NCBI GenBank assembly: GCA_934140155.1
Contig: CAKPBC010000001.1
Span: 248,001-312,000, forward strand
Source of the DNA: an uncultured Bacilli bacterium
Lineage (GTDB): Bacteria > Bacillota_I > Bacilli_A > RFN20 > CAG-826
Direction of reading: 5' to 3'
DNA length: 64,000 bases
Part shown: positions 54,795-62,913 of the stretch, piece by piece
Numbering within the stretch: position 1 is the first letter of the stretch
Layout: each line of letters begins with the position of its first letter
Notes under the pieces: model-generated
What the model was told of the DNA's origin: nothing
Database searches by the model: none
The model's input: the letters and a program-made list of their open reading frames with translations, nothing else
Made by a program: the position numbers and the translations under genes

Positions 54795-54850
54795 AGCAAC
54801 TTTCTTTAGGCCGCAAAAAATTTGGCTTAAGGCGGAAGGAGAACGAACTA
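54795..54850 (+). promoter_or_regulatory. Structured leader of rpmE
   Basis: CCGC (54811-54814) can pair with GCGG (54832-54835), and GGCC/GGCTT give an alternative pairing. The stem ends directly at the ribosome binding site AAGGAG. L31 leaders that bind the protein for autoregulation are known in several phyla. The match to those families is not verified. Confidence 0.4.
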
Positions 54851-54853
54851 ATT

Positions 54854-55060
54854 ATGAAAAAAGGTATTCACCCAGCTTATCACAAGTGCAAAGTTACTTG
54901 TGTCTCATGTGGAGCAACATTTGAAACAGGTTCTGTATTAGACGAAATTCGTGTTGATACATGTTCAAATTGCCATCCATTCTATACTGGAAAACAACGC
55001 TTTACTCAAGCAGATGGTCGCGTTGATCGTTTCATGAAGAGATACGGAATGAAAAAATAG
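54854..55060 (+). CDS. rpmE: 50S ribosomal protein L31, zinc-binding form
   Basis: 68 residues. CKVTCVSCG and CSNCHPFYTGKQR give the four-cysteine zinc site of the C+ form; DRFMKRYGMK closes the protein. L31 bridges the ribosomal subunits. AAGGAG precedes the ATG, and a terminator follows. Confidence 0.96.
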   Translation: MKKGIHPAYHKCKVTCVSCGATFETGSVLDEIRVDTCSNCHPFYTGKQRFTQADGRVDRFMKRYGMKK

Positions 55061-55078
55061 TTTTCAAACGTGTATTAG

Positions 55079-55112
55079 ACCGTTATCAACGCGATAACGG
55101 TTTTCTTTTTTC
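55079..55112 (+). terminator. Terminator after rpmE
   Basis: ACCGTTATC pairs perfectly with GATAACGGT over a 5-base loop, followed by a T-rich run. Confidence 0.92.
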
Positions 55113-55135
55113 TTAAATAAGGAGGATCTAAAATA

Positions 55136-56725
55136 ATGAAAAAAAATTATTATATAACTACACCTATTTATTATCCTAGCGCTAATTTACATATTGGACA
55201 TGCTTATTGTACTACTTGTGTAGATGTTATTGCTCGTGTTAGAAGAATTCAAGGTTATAACACTTACTTTTTAACCGGCGCTGATGAACATGGTGAAAAA
55301 ATCGAAAAGAATGCTGCTTTAAAAGGAATGACTCCACAAGCATTCGTCGATGATATTGTTAAAGGTATCAAAGATTTATGGAAAGCTTTAGAAATCACTA
55401 ATGATGATTTTATTCGTACAACCGAAGAAAGACACTGGATGGTTGTGCAAAAAATATTCTCTCGTTTGTTAGAACAAGGCGATATTTATCTTGGAAAATA
55501 TGAAGGTTGGTATTGCACACCTTGCGAATCTTTCTGGACTGATACTCAAGTAGGAGAAAATCATATTTGCCCTGACTGTGGTCGTGAAGTTCATAAAGCA
55601 AGTGAAGAGGCTTATTTCTTTAAAGTAAGTAAATACGCTGATAGATTAGTTAAATTTTATGAAGATCATCCTGATTTCATTTATCCAGAATCAAGAAAAA
55701 ATGAAATGCTTAATACATTTATTAAACCAGGATTAGAAGATTTATGTATTTCTCGTACATCTTTTACTTGGGGTGTTCCAATTAAAGAAAATCCACGTCA
55801 TATTATTTATGTTTGGATTGATGCACTTGTTAACTACATTTCTGCTTTAGGATATTTAAGTGATGATGCATCTAAATTTGAAACTTTCTGGGGAGAAGAT
55901 TCCGAGATTGTTCATGTAATTGGTAATGACATTACGCGTTTCCACACTATTTATTGGCCAATTCTTTTAATGGCTTTAGGTTTAAGATTACCAGATAAAG
56001 TATTTGTCCATGGTTTATTAATGATGAAAGATGGAAAGATGTCTAAATCTCGTGGTAATGTTGTTAATCCTTATCCATTAATTGAAAAATATGGCGTTGA
56101 CGCTGTTAGATATTATTTAGTACGTGAAACAATATTTGGACAAGATGGTACATTCTCACCTGAACAATTCGCGGAACGTATTAATACAGATTTAGCTAAT
56201 AGTTATGGTAATTTACTAAGCAGAACTATTTCTATGATTAGTAAATATTTTGATGGAGTAATTCCTGAATATAAAGGAAATGTAACTGAATTTGATCATT
56301 TTATTTTAGAACAAGCTAATGAAACTATTGCACGTTACGAAAAAGCATTTGATACTCTTAAAATTACTGATGCTTTCATTGCGGTTATGGATTTAGTAAA
56401 TAGAGCTAATAAATATATTGATGAAACAATGCCTTGGGCTTTAGCTAAAGATGAAAGCAAAAAAGAAGAACTTGCTTCGGTTATGTCACATTTAGCTAAT
56501 GTGCTTTATGTAAGTTCTATTCTCTTACAACCAGTATTAATTCATAGTGCTCCAAAAGCTTTAGAAGCATTAGGTGTAAGTGAAGAATTAAAAGATTATA
56601 AAAATGTTAAGGAATTTGGTAAATTAGGTAATACATTAGTTACTAAGATTAATCCATTATTCCCTCGACTTGATGTAGCAAAAGAAGCTGAATATATTAA
56701 AGGCTTAATGCAAAATAATAAATAG
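55136..56725 (+). CDS. metG: Methionine--tRNA ligase
   Basis: Class I synthetase of 529 residues. HIGH at residues 19-22, KMSKS at 301-305 and a zinc knuckle (CTPCESFW and CPDCGRE). It ends after the anticodon domain and lacks the C-terminal dimerisation domain found in longer Bacilli forms. AAGGAGG precedes the ATG. Confidence 0.96.
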   Translation: MKKNYYITTPIYYPSANLHIGHAYCTTCVDVIARVRRIQGYNTYFLTGADEHGEKIEKNAALKGMTPQAFVDDIVKGIKDLWKALEITNDDFIRTTEERHWMVVQKIFSRLLEQGDIYLGKYEGWYCTPCESFWTDTQVGENHICPDCGREVHKASEEAYFFKVSKYADRLVKFYEDHPDFIYPESRKNEMLNTFIKPGLEDLCISRTSFTWGVPIKENPRHIIYVWIDALVNYISALGYLSDDASKFETFWGEDSEIVHVIGNDITRFHTIYWPILLMALGLRLPDKVFVHGLLMMKDGKMSKSRGNVVNPYPLIEKYGVDAVRYYLVRETIFGQDGTFSPEQFAERINTDLANSYGNLLSRTISMISKYFDGVIPEYKGNVTEFDHFILEQANETIARYEKAFDTLKITDAFIAVMDLVNRANKYIDETMPWALAKDESKKEELASVMSHLANVLYVSSILLQPVLIHSAPKALEALGVSEELKDYKNVKEFGKLGNTLVTKINPLFPRLDVAKEAEYIKGLMQNNK

Positions 56726-56731
56726 TTATTT

Positions 56732-56762
56732 AGTCTCACTCTTTTTGGGTGAGACTTTATTT
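56732..56762 (+). terminator. Terminator after metG
   Basis: AGTCTCAC pairs with GTGAGACT and is followed by TTATTT. It lies just before the rlmD ribosome binding site. Confidence 0.85.
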
Positions 56763-56773
56763 AAGGAGAAGTT

Positions 56774-58141
56774 ATGAAGAAAAAGAAAACATTTGATTTA
56801 GGCACAATAACTGGTAAATGTGTGGATTATACATTTGACGGCAAAGGTATTGTAAAAACAAATACAAAACCTTGTTTTGTTGATGCTTTATTAGTGGGCG
56901 AAGAAGCGGATATTAAGCTTAATTATCAAAAAAGTGAAATGTATTTTGGTAAAATTCTTAAACTTCATAATTTATCTCCTAATCGTATAAAACCAATGTG
57001 TCCTGTTTCTACAGCGTGCGGGGGTTGTTGCTTTCAAAATTTAAAATATGAAGAACAATTAAAATTTAAACAAAAGAAAGTAAAAGATGCTTTATATAAA
57101 ATTGGGCATTTAAATGTTAATGTTGAACCCACTATCGGAATGGAAAATCCATATCATTATCGTAATAAAATTCAAATGCCAATTGGTATGAATCAAAAGA
57201 AACAAATCATATCAGGATTTTATCGTACTGATTCGCATGAGATTATTCCTATTAATGAATGCTTTATTGAAGATGAACGTGCAAGTAAGATTATTAATAC
57301 TTTAAAAGCATTAATGAAAAAACATAAAATTTTACCTTATAACGAAGATACTCGTGTTGGTATTATTCGTCATTGTTTAATTCGTACAAGTCATTATTAT
57401 CCACAAATTATGGTAGTGTTAGTTACTAATGCAGATTCATTCCCAGGAAGAAACAATTTAGTAAAAGATTTACACGCAGAATGTAAAGAAATAACCACTA
57501 TTGTACAAAATATTAATACTCGTGACACTAATGTCATTATGGGTGAAAAAGAAAGAATTTTAATGGGTAAAGGATTTATTATTGATGAATTATGTGGAGT
57601 TAAATTTCAAATCTCTTCCAAATCATTTTATCAAGTTAATCCTACTCAAACAGAAAAACTATATGAAACCGCAATTAAACTAGCCAATGTAACTAAGGAT
57701 GATGTTGTGTTAGATGCTTATTGTGGTATTGGTACAATTGGATTAATTACTAGTAAATATGCTAAACAAGTAATAGGTGTAGAAATTGTTAAAGATGCAA
57801 TTAAAGACGCGAATAATAATGCTAGAATTAATAATATTGATAATGTGGAATTTTATTGTGATGATGCTGGTGACTTTATTATGAATCAATTTAATAAAGG
57901 ATTTAACTATGATGTTGTTATTATGGATCCTCCACGTAAAGGATCTGATGAAAAATTCTTATCTATTTTATTAAAAACATTACCAAAGCGTGTTGTTTAT
58001 GTATCATGTGATCCATCAACACTAGCTAGGGATTTAAAATATTTATCTAAATCTTACGATATTAAAAAAGTAGTTCCTGTTGATATGTTCCCTCAAACAT
58101 ATCATGTGGAGACGGTAGTATTACTACGCACGAAAAAGTAG
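56774..58141 (+). CDS. rlmD: 23S rRNA (uracil-C5)-methyltransferase, RlmD/RlmCD type
   Basis: 455 residues. A TRAM domain at the N-terminus is followed by the iron-sulfur cluster motif (CPVSTACGGCCFQ), FYQVNPTQTEKLY, the SAM motif LDAYCGIGTIGL, and the catalytic cysteine in YVSCDPSTLARDL after MDPPRKGSD. AAGGAGA precedes the ATG. In Bacilli one such enzyme often methylates two uridines. It is the last housekeeping gene before the gene-poor right-hand region. Confidence 0.93.
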   Translation: MKKKKTFDLGTITGKCVDYTFDGKGIVKTNTKPCFVDALLVGEEADIKLNYQKSEMYFGKILKLHNLSPNRIKPMCPVSTACGGCCFQNLKYEEQLKFKQKKVKDALYKIGHLNVNVEPTIGMENPYHYRNKIQMPIGMNQKKQIISGFYRTDSHEIIPINECFIEDERASKIINTLKALMKKHKILPYNEDTRVGIIRHCLIRTSHYYPQIMVVLVTNADSFPGRNNLVKDLHAECKEITTIVQNINTRDTNVIMGEKERILMGKGFIIDELCGVKFQISSKSFYQVNPTQTEKLYETAIKLANVTKDDVVLDAYCGIGTIGLITSKYAKQVIGVEIVKDAIKDANNNARINNIDNVEFYCDDAGDFIMNQFNKGFNYDVVIMDPPRKGSDEKFLSILLKTLPKRVVYVSCDPSTLARDLKYLSKSYDIKKVVPVDMFPQTYHVETVVLLRTKK

Positions 58142-58142
58142 A

Positions 58143-58472
58143 AATAACATTATTTTAAATACATACTATACTGAAAGTTCAAAGGATAATGCAATTCAAT
58201 TTAATGCTACAGTTGATGAAACGCTTACTTTAATTCGTGCTTTTAGTAAAGACGAGTTAGAAAAAGTAATAGAAGATGAATACAAGCCGTATGATAATGG
58301 GTTATATCGTTATAGTGAAATTAAAAATGGTATAAAGCATGATTTTTATGTAACTAAAGATGAATTGATGAAGTATTTGAGTAAATCTCTTTTTTATGTT
58401 TGTATTGTATTTAAATGCTCAGTTTTTATTGATAAATCAAAAATTAAAAGTATTTATGATATAGAGCAATAA
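58143..58472 (+). pseudogene. Remnant of an unknown coding sequence without start codon
   Basis: An open frame of 109 codons starts just after rlmD and has no usable start; no in-frame ATG occurs until late. It reads as ordinary protein (YYTESSKDNAIQFNATVDE, YRYSEIKNGIKHDFYVTKDE, ending KIKSIYDIEQ). The 5' part seems to have been lost when it was joined to rlmD. I do not recognise the family. Confidence 0.5.
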
Positions 58473-58513
58473 AATTTATTAATAATAATTACCTATTAAA
58501 ATTAGAAAAAATA

Positions 58514-58582
58514 TTCTTTCGGTTGAAAGTCTAATATTTTTTCGGTTCAAAACCCATTTTTCTTTCGGTTGAGTGGATATAT
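58514..58582. repeat. 23-bp repeat array A (three units)
   Basis: Units at 58514-58536, 58537-58559 and 58560-58582. Each begins TTCTTTCGGTT or TTTTTTCGGTT and ends in an AT-rich tail (CTAATA or CCCATTT); the third decays at its end. The period is exactly 23. The second and third units closely match array B at 61368-61482. Confidence 0.85.
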
Positions 58583-59172
58583 TGATTACATATCAAGCCA
58601 AAAGATGCGTTAAAGTGTCTATAGATTATATGATATTCAACATCAATTGGTCTTTTTCTTTTGACACTGCAAGTTGTTATATGAGTTTAGATACTATTTG
58701 TTATAATGACTTTGCTAAGTAACAATATTATTAAAAAATCGTATGACTATTTTATGATAATATGTAATTGTGAATAATTTAGATATACTTTTAACTTCAA
58801 GATAAGTTGATATTTCTTGACATTTCTTGTTTGCTTTACCACAAAAGTCTAAAGCAAAAGTTGATTATCATATTTATGCAAGGTTACTCTTAGATTATCT
58901 GATTTGAAAATAATTGTTACTGGAACATAGTACAAATATAAAGATAATAATGGCGTTTTTGCCATTTCATTAGCATGTTTGAAAAACTAGTTTGTAAGGA
59001 ATGTATGTTTTTAAATTAGTTCCACAATCATGTTTAATATGACAAAAAGTGTGTAACAAAACAAATAAAAATGTTTCACACCGATTTTGGATGTGCTGAT
59101 ATGTGTACATTCTAAATAATTGTATGATATACTTTTTCTATACCTTTATTATGTTATTGTGGAGGAAATAGT
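58583..59172. other. Gene-poor region before the WYL-like gene
   Basis: No supportable gene. Two short blocks recur in the later gap. CACAATCATGTTTAATAT at 59023-59040 matches 60828-60845 with one change. The element 59050-59087 (TGTGTAACAAAA ... ATGTTTCACAC) matches 61041-61078. TGTGTAAC and GTTTCACA are near-inverted, suggesting a protein-binding site. The rest is AT-rich DNA without recognised content. Confidence 0.55.
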
Positions 59173-60483
59173 ATGGCGTTTTCGGATACTAAAATTCATC
59201 AAATTGAATTACTTTTAACTTTAGATTATTTATTGAACTATACAGATGAGTTTAATCCTGCTACTCAAATCGATGTTTGTGAACACGCAAGAAAGTATGG
59301 ATTAAAGTTTGATAAGAATGCTAAAACAGGCAACCAAGTTAGAAGACAAAGAATTAGTGGATGCTTAAAATTCTTAAGACAAATAACGAATGATTTTACT
59401 GATGACGTTCCTTTTGTTTTAGAGACAACAAATTCAGGCAAATATTATATTGAACAAAGACACGGTCTTAACGAAAGCCAAGTTGCAAAGATATTAGCGG
59501 CTATTAGTAATGATAAGTACACTAAAGATGAAGATGTCAGCTTTTTGATTGATAGAATTTTAAGTGCATTTTCTACTAGCGAAGAAAATAGAAGAATCAT
59601 TGATAGCGAATATAAAAGATTACTTAGAGGTGAAAAAAAATACGATAAAGAAATCATTCGAAAGATTAATCTTGTCGAGAGAGCTTATCGCGAAGGTAAG
59701 ATGATTAAGATTAAATTTAGGGTTACTGATCCAAATAGCAAAAAAGTGGTGGACTATTTCTTTTGGTATAGAGTTTACCTAATCAAAGAATTTCATAATA
59801 AACCTTATGCCTTTATGCTTCCAATTGGACAAATTGATGTTAATGAAAAGACTGGTAGACTACTATTCTTTAATGGTTATTTATTTGAGCCAATTGAAAA
59901 GATAAATGTTGTAAATGCATCAGAAAGAAATGTCTTGTGTGATGACCTAGATGAACACAGGTCTTTTGAAGAACTATTCCGTAAACACTGTCCTAATCAA
60001 GCAAGACAATACGGAACTATTGATAAAATGCTTGAGCAAAATATTTTACCTAATGGTGGTAAAACATATATTGTTTCTTTCTATTTCAACTTAGGACTTA
60101 AAGACATTCTTAGAAGGTCTTTTGAAGAATTCTTTTCAGAAAGTTTTAGATATCAAGAAACCAATATGATTGCAGGCATTGATAATCGAGAAAATGTTGC
60201 AAAAGAACTTCAAAAGAATGAATATCCAAAATATGGCTTAGTGAATATCTCGGTAGATAATAAGTCGTTTAAATCGTGGCTATTGTCTGATCCACATGGT
60301 GATGGAAGTGTATGCATTGCCGATATGATTCATATTATTAAGCCCCTTTCTTTAAACGAGGATTTAGCTAATTACTTCTCAGAAAAATTACTAAAACGAA
60401 TTGATTATTTAACAGTTGGTCCAAGAAATAGATTGATGACCGTAATCAAGCAAGCCGAAGCAAAACTTGAAGATAAAAAATAA
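59173..60483 (+). CDS. WYL-like transcriptional regulator
   Basis: 436 residues, soluble. The N-terminal 100 residues form a winged-helix-like region (TGNQVRRQRISGCLKFLRQI). The middle (YREGKMIKIKFRV ... KPYAFMLPIG ... RLLFFNGYLFEPIEKI) resembles a WYL sensor domain, and the end (SWLLSDPHGDG ... IIKPLSLNEDLANYF) resembles the WCX extension. WYL regulators often control defence genes. GGAGG precedes the ATG. The gene is bracketed by the two 23-bp arrays. The family call is moderate; the motif order fits, but no search was possible. Confidence 0.6.
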   Translation: MAFSDTKIHQIELLLTLDYLLNYTDEFNPATQIDVCEHARKYGLKFDKNAKTGNQVRRQRISGCLKFLRQITNDFTDDVPFVLETTNSGKYYIEQRHGLNESQVAKILAAISNDKYTKDEDVSFLIDRILSAFSTSEENRRIIDSEYKRLLRGEKKYDKEIIRKINLVERAYREGKMIKIKFRVTDPNSKKVVDYFFWYRVYLIKEFHNKPYAFMLPIGQIDVNEKTGRLLFFNGYLFEPIEKINVVNASERNVLCDDLDEHRSFEELFRKHCPNQARQYGTIDKMLEQNILPNGGKTYIVSFYFNLGLKDILRRSFEEFFSESFRYQETNMIAGIDNRENVAKELQKNEYPKYGLVNISVDNKSFKSWLLSDPHGDGSVCIADMIHIIKPLSLNEDLANYFSEKLLKRIDYLTVGPRNRLMTVIKQAEAKLEDKK

Positions 60484-60512
60484 GAAAATAAAAATGTACT
60501 AATAAAAGAATA

Positions 60513-60545
60513 TAAAGCAGTCTCGTAAGATTCTGCTTTTCCTTT
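60513..60545 (+). terminator. Terminator after the WYL-like gene
   Basis: AAAGCAG (60514-60520) pairs with CTGCTTT (60533-60539), followed by T-rich sequence. Confidence 0.75.
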
Positions 60546-60581
60546 TGTGCAAACATAATCCTAAAAGAAACAAGTTTATAA

Positions 60582-60731
60582 GGATTTCAATTTGAGAACT
60601 ATATTCAAGATGTTATTAATGCGTTCAAAAAGTTTGGGTACTAAAGCAAATCAACAGTGTTTGAGCAATTCTTTTTGGAATCAATACAAAACAATAACCT
60701 TTCTACATTGAAAGGCCCTAAAACTTATTAG
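60582..60731 (+). pseudogene. Decayed coding fragment with one internal stop
   Basis: One frame reads FENYIQDVINAFKKFGY, then TAA at 60642-60644, then SKSTVFEQFFLESIQNNNLS and LKGPKTY up to a TAG at 60729. The two parts read as one continuous protein segment interrupted by a stop mutation. It starts without a Met codon. Family not recognised; the remains of a mobile-element or accessory gene are possible. Confidence 0.4.
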
Positions 60732-61367
60732 TGACGACTATTCCTATTTGTTTATTTTTATTCATAATGCCCATTGTTTGTGAGCAAAAACCTCATATTT
60801 ATTGAAAAACCTTTGTTAAATAAGCTGCACAATCCTGTTTAATATAGTGAATATGCTCTTCTCACATTACATCTTGCATAGGTATGATAGATCAAGTCCT
60901 GTATTATGAAGGTATCTGGTGACTTCGCTGTCTTTGCCTTTCTCATTTTTATGAAAAATATGAACGATTTATTGATAATTGGTGATACATTTGTTACACC
61001 AACAATAAAAAATGGTGATACAAATAAATCAAAAAAATAATGTGTAACAAAATATGTAAAAATGTTTCACACTGATTTCTGATTATAAACATAATTATTT
61101 ATTGTGAACTATTCCTAATATAAATGAATTATTAAGTGACAGAACTCAAATTTGATAAGAGAATCATTCTTAAAAGAGTGGTGAGCTTATTTTGCCTATT
61201 GATTTAACAAATTATCTAACTAACCACTCAACATTTTGTCAAATTAATCAAATAATGAAGATTGTTTTTCGTTGATTGCTGCAAGGATTAGAAGTGTGTC
61301 ATTTACTATTGATGGTTTGAGATATATTTCACAAACTCTTTTTAAAGATATACTATATAAAAAAATG
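60732..61367. other. Gene-poor region with duplicated blocks and further decayed sequence
   Basis: No intact gene. It holds second copies of the two blocks described for 58583-59172 (60828-60845 and 61041-61078), but spaced about 195 bases apart instead of 9. Near 61272-61388 a frame reads SVSFTIDGLRYISQTLFKDI without a good start, possibly another remnant. The two gaps look like diverged duplicates flanking the WYL-like gene. Confidence 0.45.
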
Positions 61368-61482
61368 CTTTTTTGGTTTCAAACCTAATATTCTTTCGGT
61401 TGAAAGCCTAATATTCTTTCGGTTCAAAACCCATTTTTCTTTCGGCTGAAATGTTGATATTTTTTCGGTTTGTGATAAAATG
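61368..61482. repeat. 23-bp repeat array B (five units) over a promoter
   Basis: Units begin at 61368, 61391, 61414, 61437 and 61460, each 23 bp. Units 2-5 share the core TTTCGGTT (TTTCGGCT in the fourth); the first is diverged (TTTTGGTTT). They follow one another without spacers. The last unit overlaps the -10 box of the ATPase promoter. Confidence 0.88.
61454..61481 (+). promoter_or_regulatory. Promoter of the second DUF4143-type ATPase gene
   Basis: TTGATA (61454-61459), a 16-base spacer and TAAAAT (61476-61481) with TGA just before it (extended -10). It is embedded in units four and five of the 23-bp array, so a protein on the array should block it. Confidence 0.65.
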
Positions 61483-61503
61483 TGAACTAGGATGGTGTTT
61501 AAT

Positions 61504-62802
61504 ATGAACGATAAAAAGCAATATATTCCGAGATTGTTCGATGATGTTTTATCATTTGCCTTAAAATCAAAAGGTGCGGTAGTAGTGGTTGGACCTAAAT
61601 GGTGTGGAAAATCAACAACTTGTAAGAAACATGCTAAAACAATCATCGATTTAATGCCAATTAATACTAGAAAAAATTTAATTGATTTTGCAAAAAATGC
61701 TCCCGTTGAGTTTTTAAATCAAGGAGAAAGACCAATGTTGATTGACGAATGGCAACATGTATCGTTTATATGGGACCAAATAAAAGTTGAAGTTGATGAG
61801 GCTAATAATTTTGGACAATTCATATTAACAGGTAGTGTATCTGACAAAGAAAAATATGATAATTCAGTAGATAACAATAAGCATACTGGGAATGGCAGAT
61901 TTACTAAAAAAATGATGAGAACTATGTCTTTGTTTGAAAGTGGAGAAAGTAATGGCAATGTGTCGTTAAAAAAACTAATTAATAATGAATTTAATCCTTG
62001 TATGTCTGATATGAGTATTAAAGATTACGCATATGTTATTTGTAGAGGCGGATGGCCATTATCTTTAACAGAGGATAAAGATGTTGCTCTTGAACAAGCA
62101 TTTTCTTATTATGACATGTTAACAAGTGAAGATATTTTTTCATTAAATGATATTCCTTTGAAGAAAGATGAGCAAAGAGCCAAACATTTTTTAAGAGCAT
62201 ACTCAAGACATATTTCAATCGCTAGCACAGATACTACATTAAAGAATGATGTGATATCTTTTGAAGATACATTTGATAGTGAGACATTTTATAAATATAT
62301 GAATGCATTAAGAAATTTATATGTGATAGAGGAGTTAGAAGCGTGGAATCCTTATTTGAGAAGTAAAACTGCAATTAGAACAAAACCAACACGTCATTTT
62401 GTTGATCCTTCAATTGCAACTGCGGCTTTAGGTTTGTCACCTGATAGTCTATTTAAAGATATGACTACATTTGGATTATTATTTGAGTCTCTTGCTGTTA
62501 GAGATTTAAGAATCTATGCTGATACACTAAACGCTAAAGTTTATAAATATAGAGATTCTAGAAAAAGAGAAGCTGATATAGTATTACAATTCAGAGATGG
62601 ATCATGGTCACTAATTGAAGTTAAATTAGGTAATGATAATGATATAGAAGATGCTGCTAAGCATTTGCTTACGATAGCAAGTGATATTGATACAAAGAAG
62701 ACAGGAAATTTGAATTTCTTAATGGTTGTAACAAAAGACAAATTTGCATATAGAAGAGAAGATGGTGTATATGTTGTACCTCTTGGCTGCTTAAGAAATT
62801 AA
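61504..62802 (+). CDS. AAA-type ATPase with C-terminal DUF4143/nuclease-like domain (2)
   Basis: 432 residues. Walker A GPKWCGKST (G30 to T38), Walker B PMLIDEWQHV and sensor QFILTGSVS. The C-terminal DUF4143 part has a PD-(D/E)xK-like pattern (READIVLQF ... WSLIEVKLG). It differs clearly from the first such gene at 33426 and belongs to another branch. AGGATGG 8 bases before the ATG at 61504 sets the start; the ATG at 61492 lacks spacing. It lies between the 23-bp array and a DUF262 gene, which suggests a defence setting. Confidence 0.82.
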   Translation: MNDKKQYIPRLFDDVLSFALKSKGAVVVVGPKWCGKSTTCKKHAKTIIDLMPINTRKNLIDFAKNAPVEFLNQGERPMLIDEWQHVSFIWDQIKVEVDEANNFGQFILTGSVSDKEKYDNSVDNNKHTGNGRFTKKMMRTMSLFESGESNGNVSLKKLINNEFNPCMSDMSIKDYAYVICRGGWPLSLTEDKDVALEQAFSYYDMLTSEDIFSLNDIPLKKDEQRAKHFLRAYSRHISIASTDTTLKNDVISFEDTFDSETFYKYMNALRNLYVIEELEAWNPYLRSKTAIRTKPTRHFVDPSIATAALGLSPDSLFKDMTTFGLLFESLAVRDLRIYADTLNAKVYKYRDSRKREADIVLQFRDGSWSLIEVKLGNDNDIEDAAKHLLTIASDIDTKKTGNLNFLMVVTKDKFAYRREDGVYVVPLGCLRN

Positions 62803-62913
62803 GATAATTGAAAATAAAATTAATAATTTATTCCTATCTATAATAAATAAATGAAAAATGGCTAAAGAACTATATAAATAATTAAAAAAGTGCAAATTAG
62901 GAGGCGATAATGC

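Noticed and set aside
58583..59172. Small non-coding RNA gene in the gap before the WYL-like gene
   Set aside because: No clear promoter-terminator pair or stable long hairpin could be seen. The repeated blocks look like binding sites or decayed DNA.
61414..61436. tRNA T-arm-like GGTTCAAAACCC motif
   Set aside because: The motif recurs in both arrays as part of the repeat. No acceptor stem, D-arm or anticodon arm surrounds it.
61368..61482. CRISPR-like array
   Set aside because: The 23-bp units follow one another without unique spacers, and no cas gene is near. They fit iterons or operators instead.
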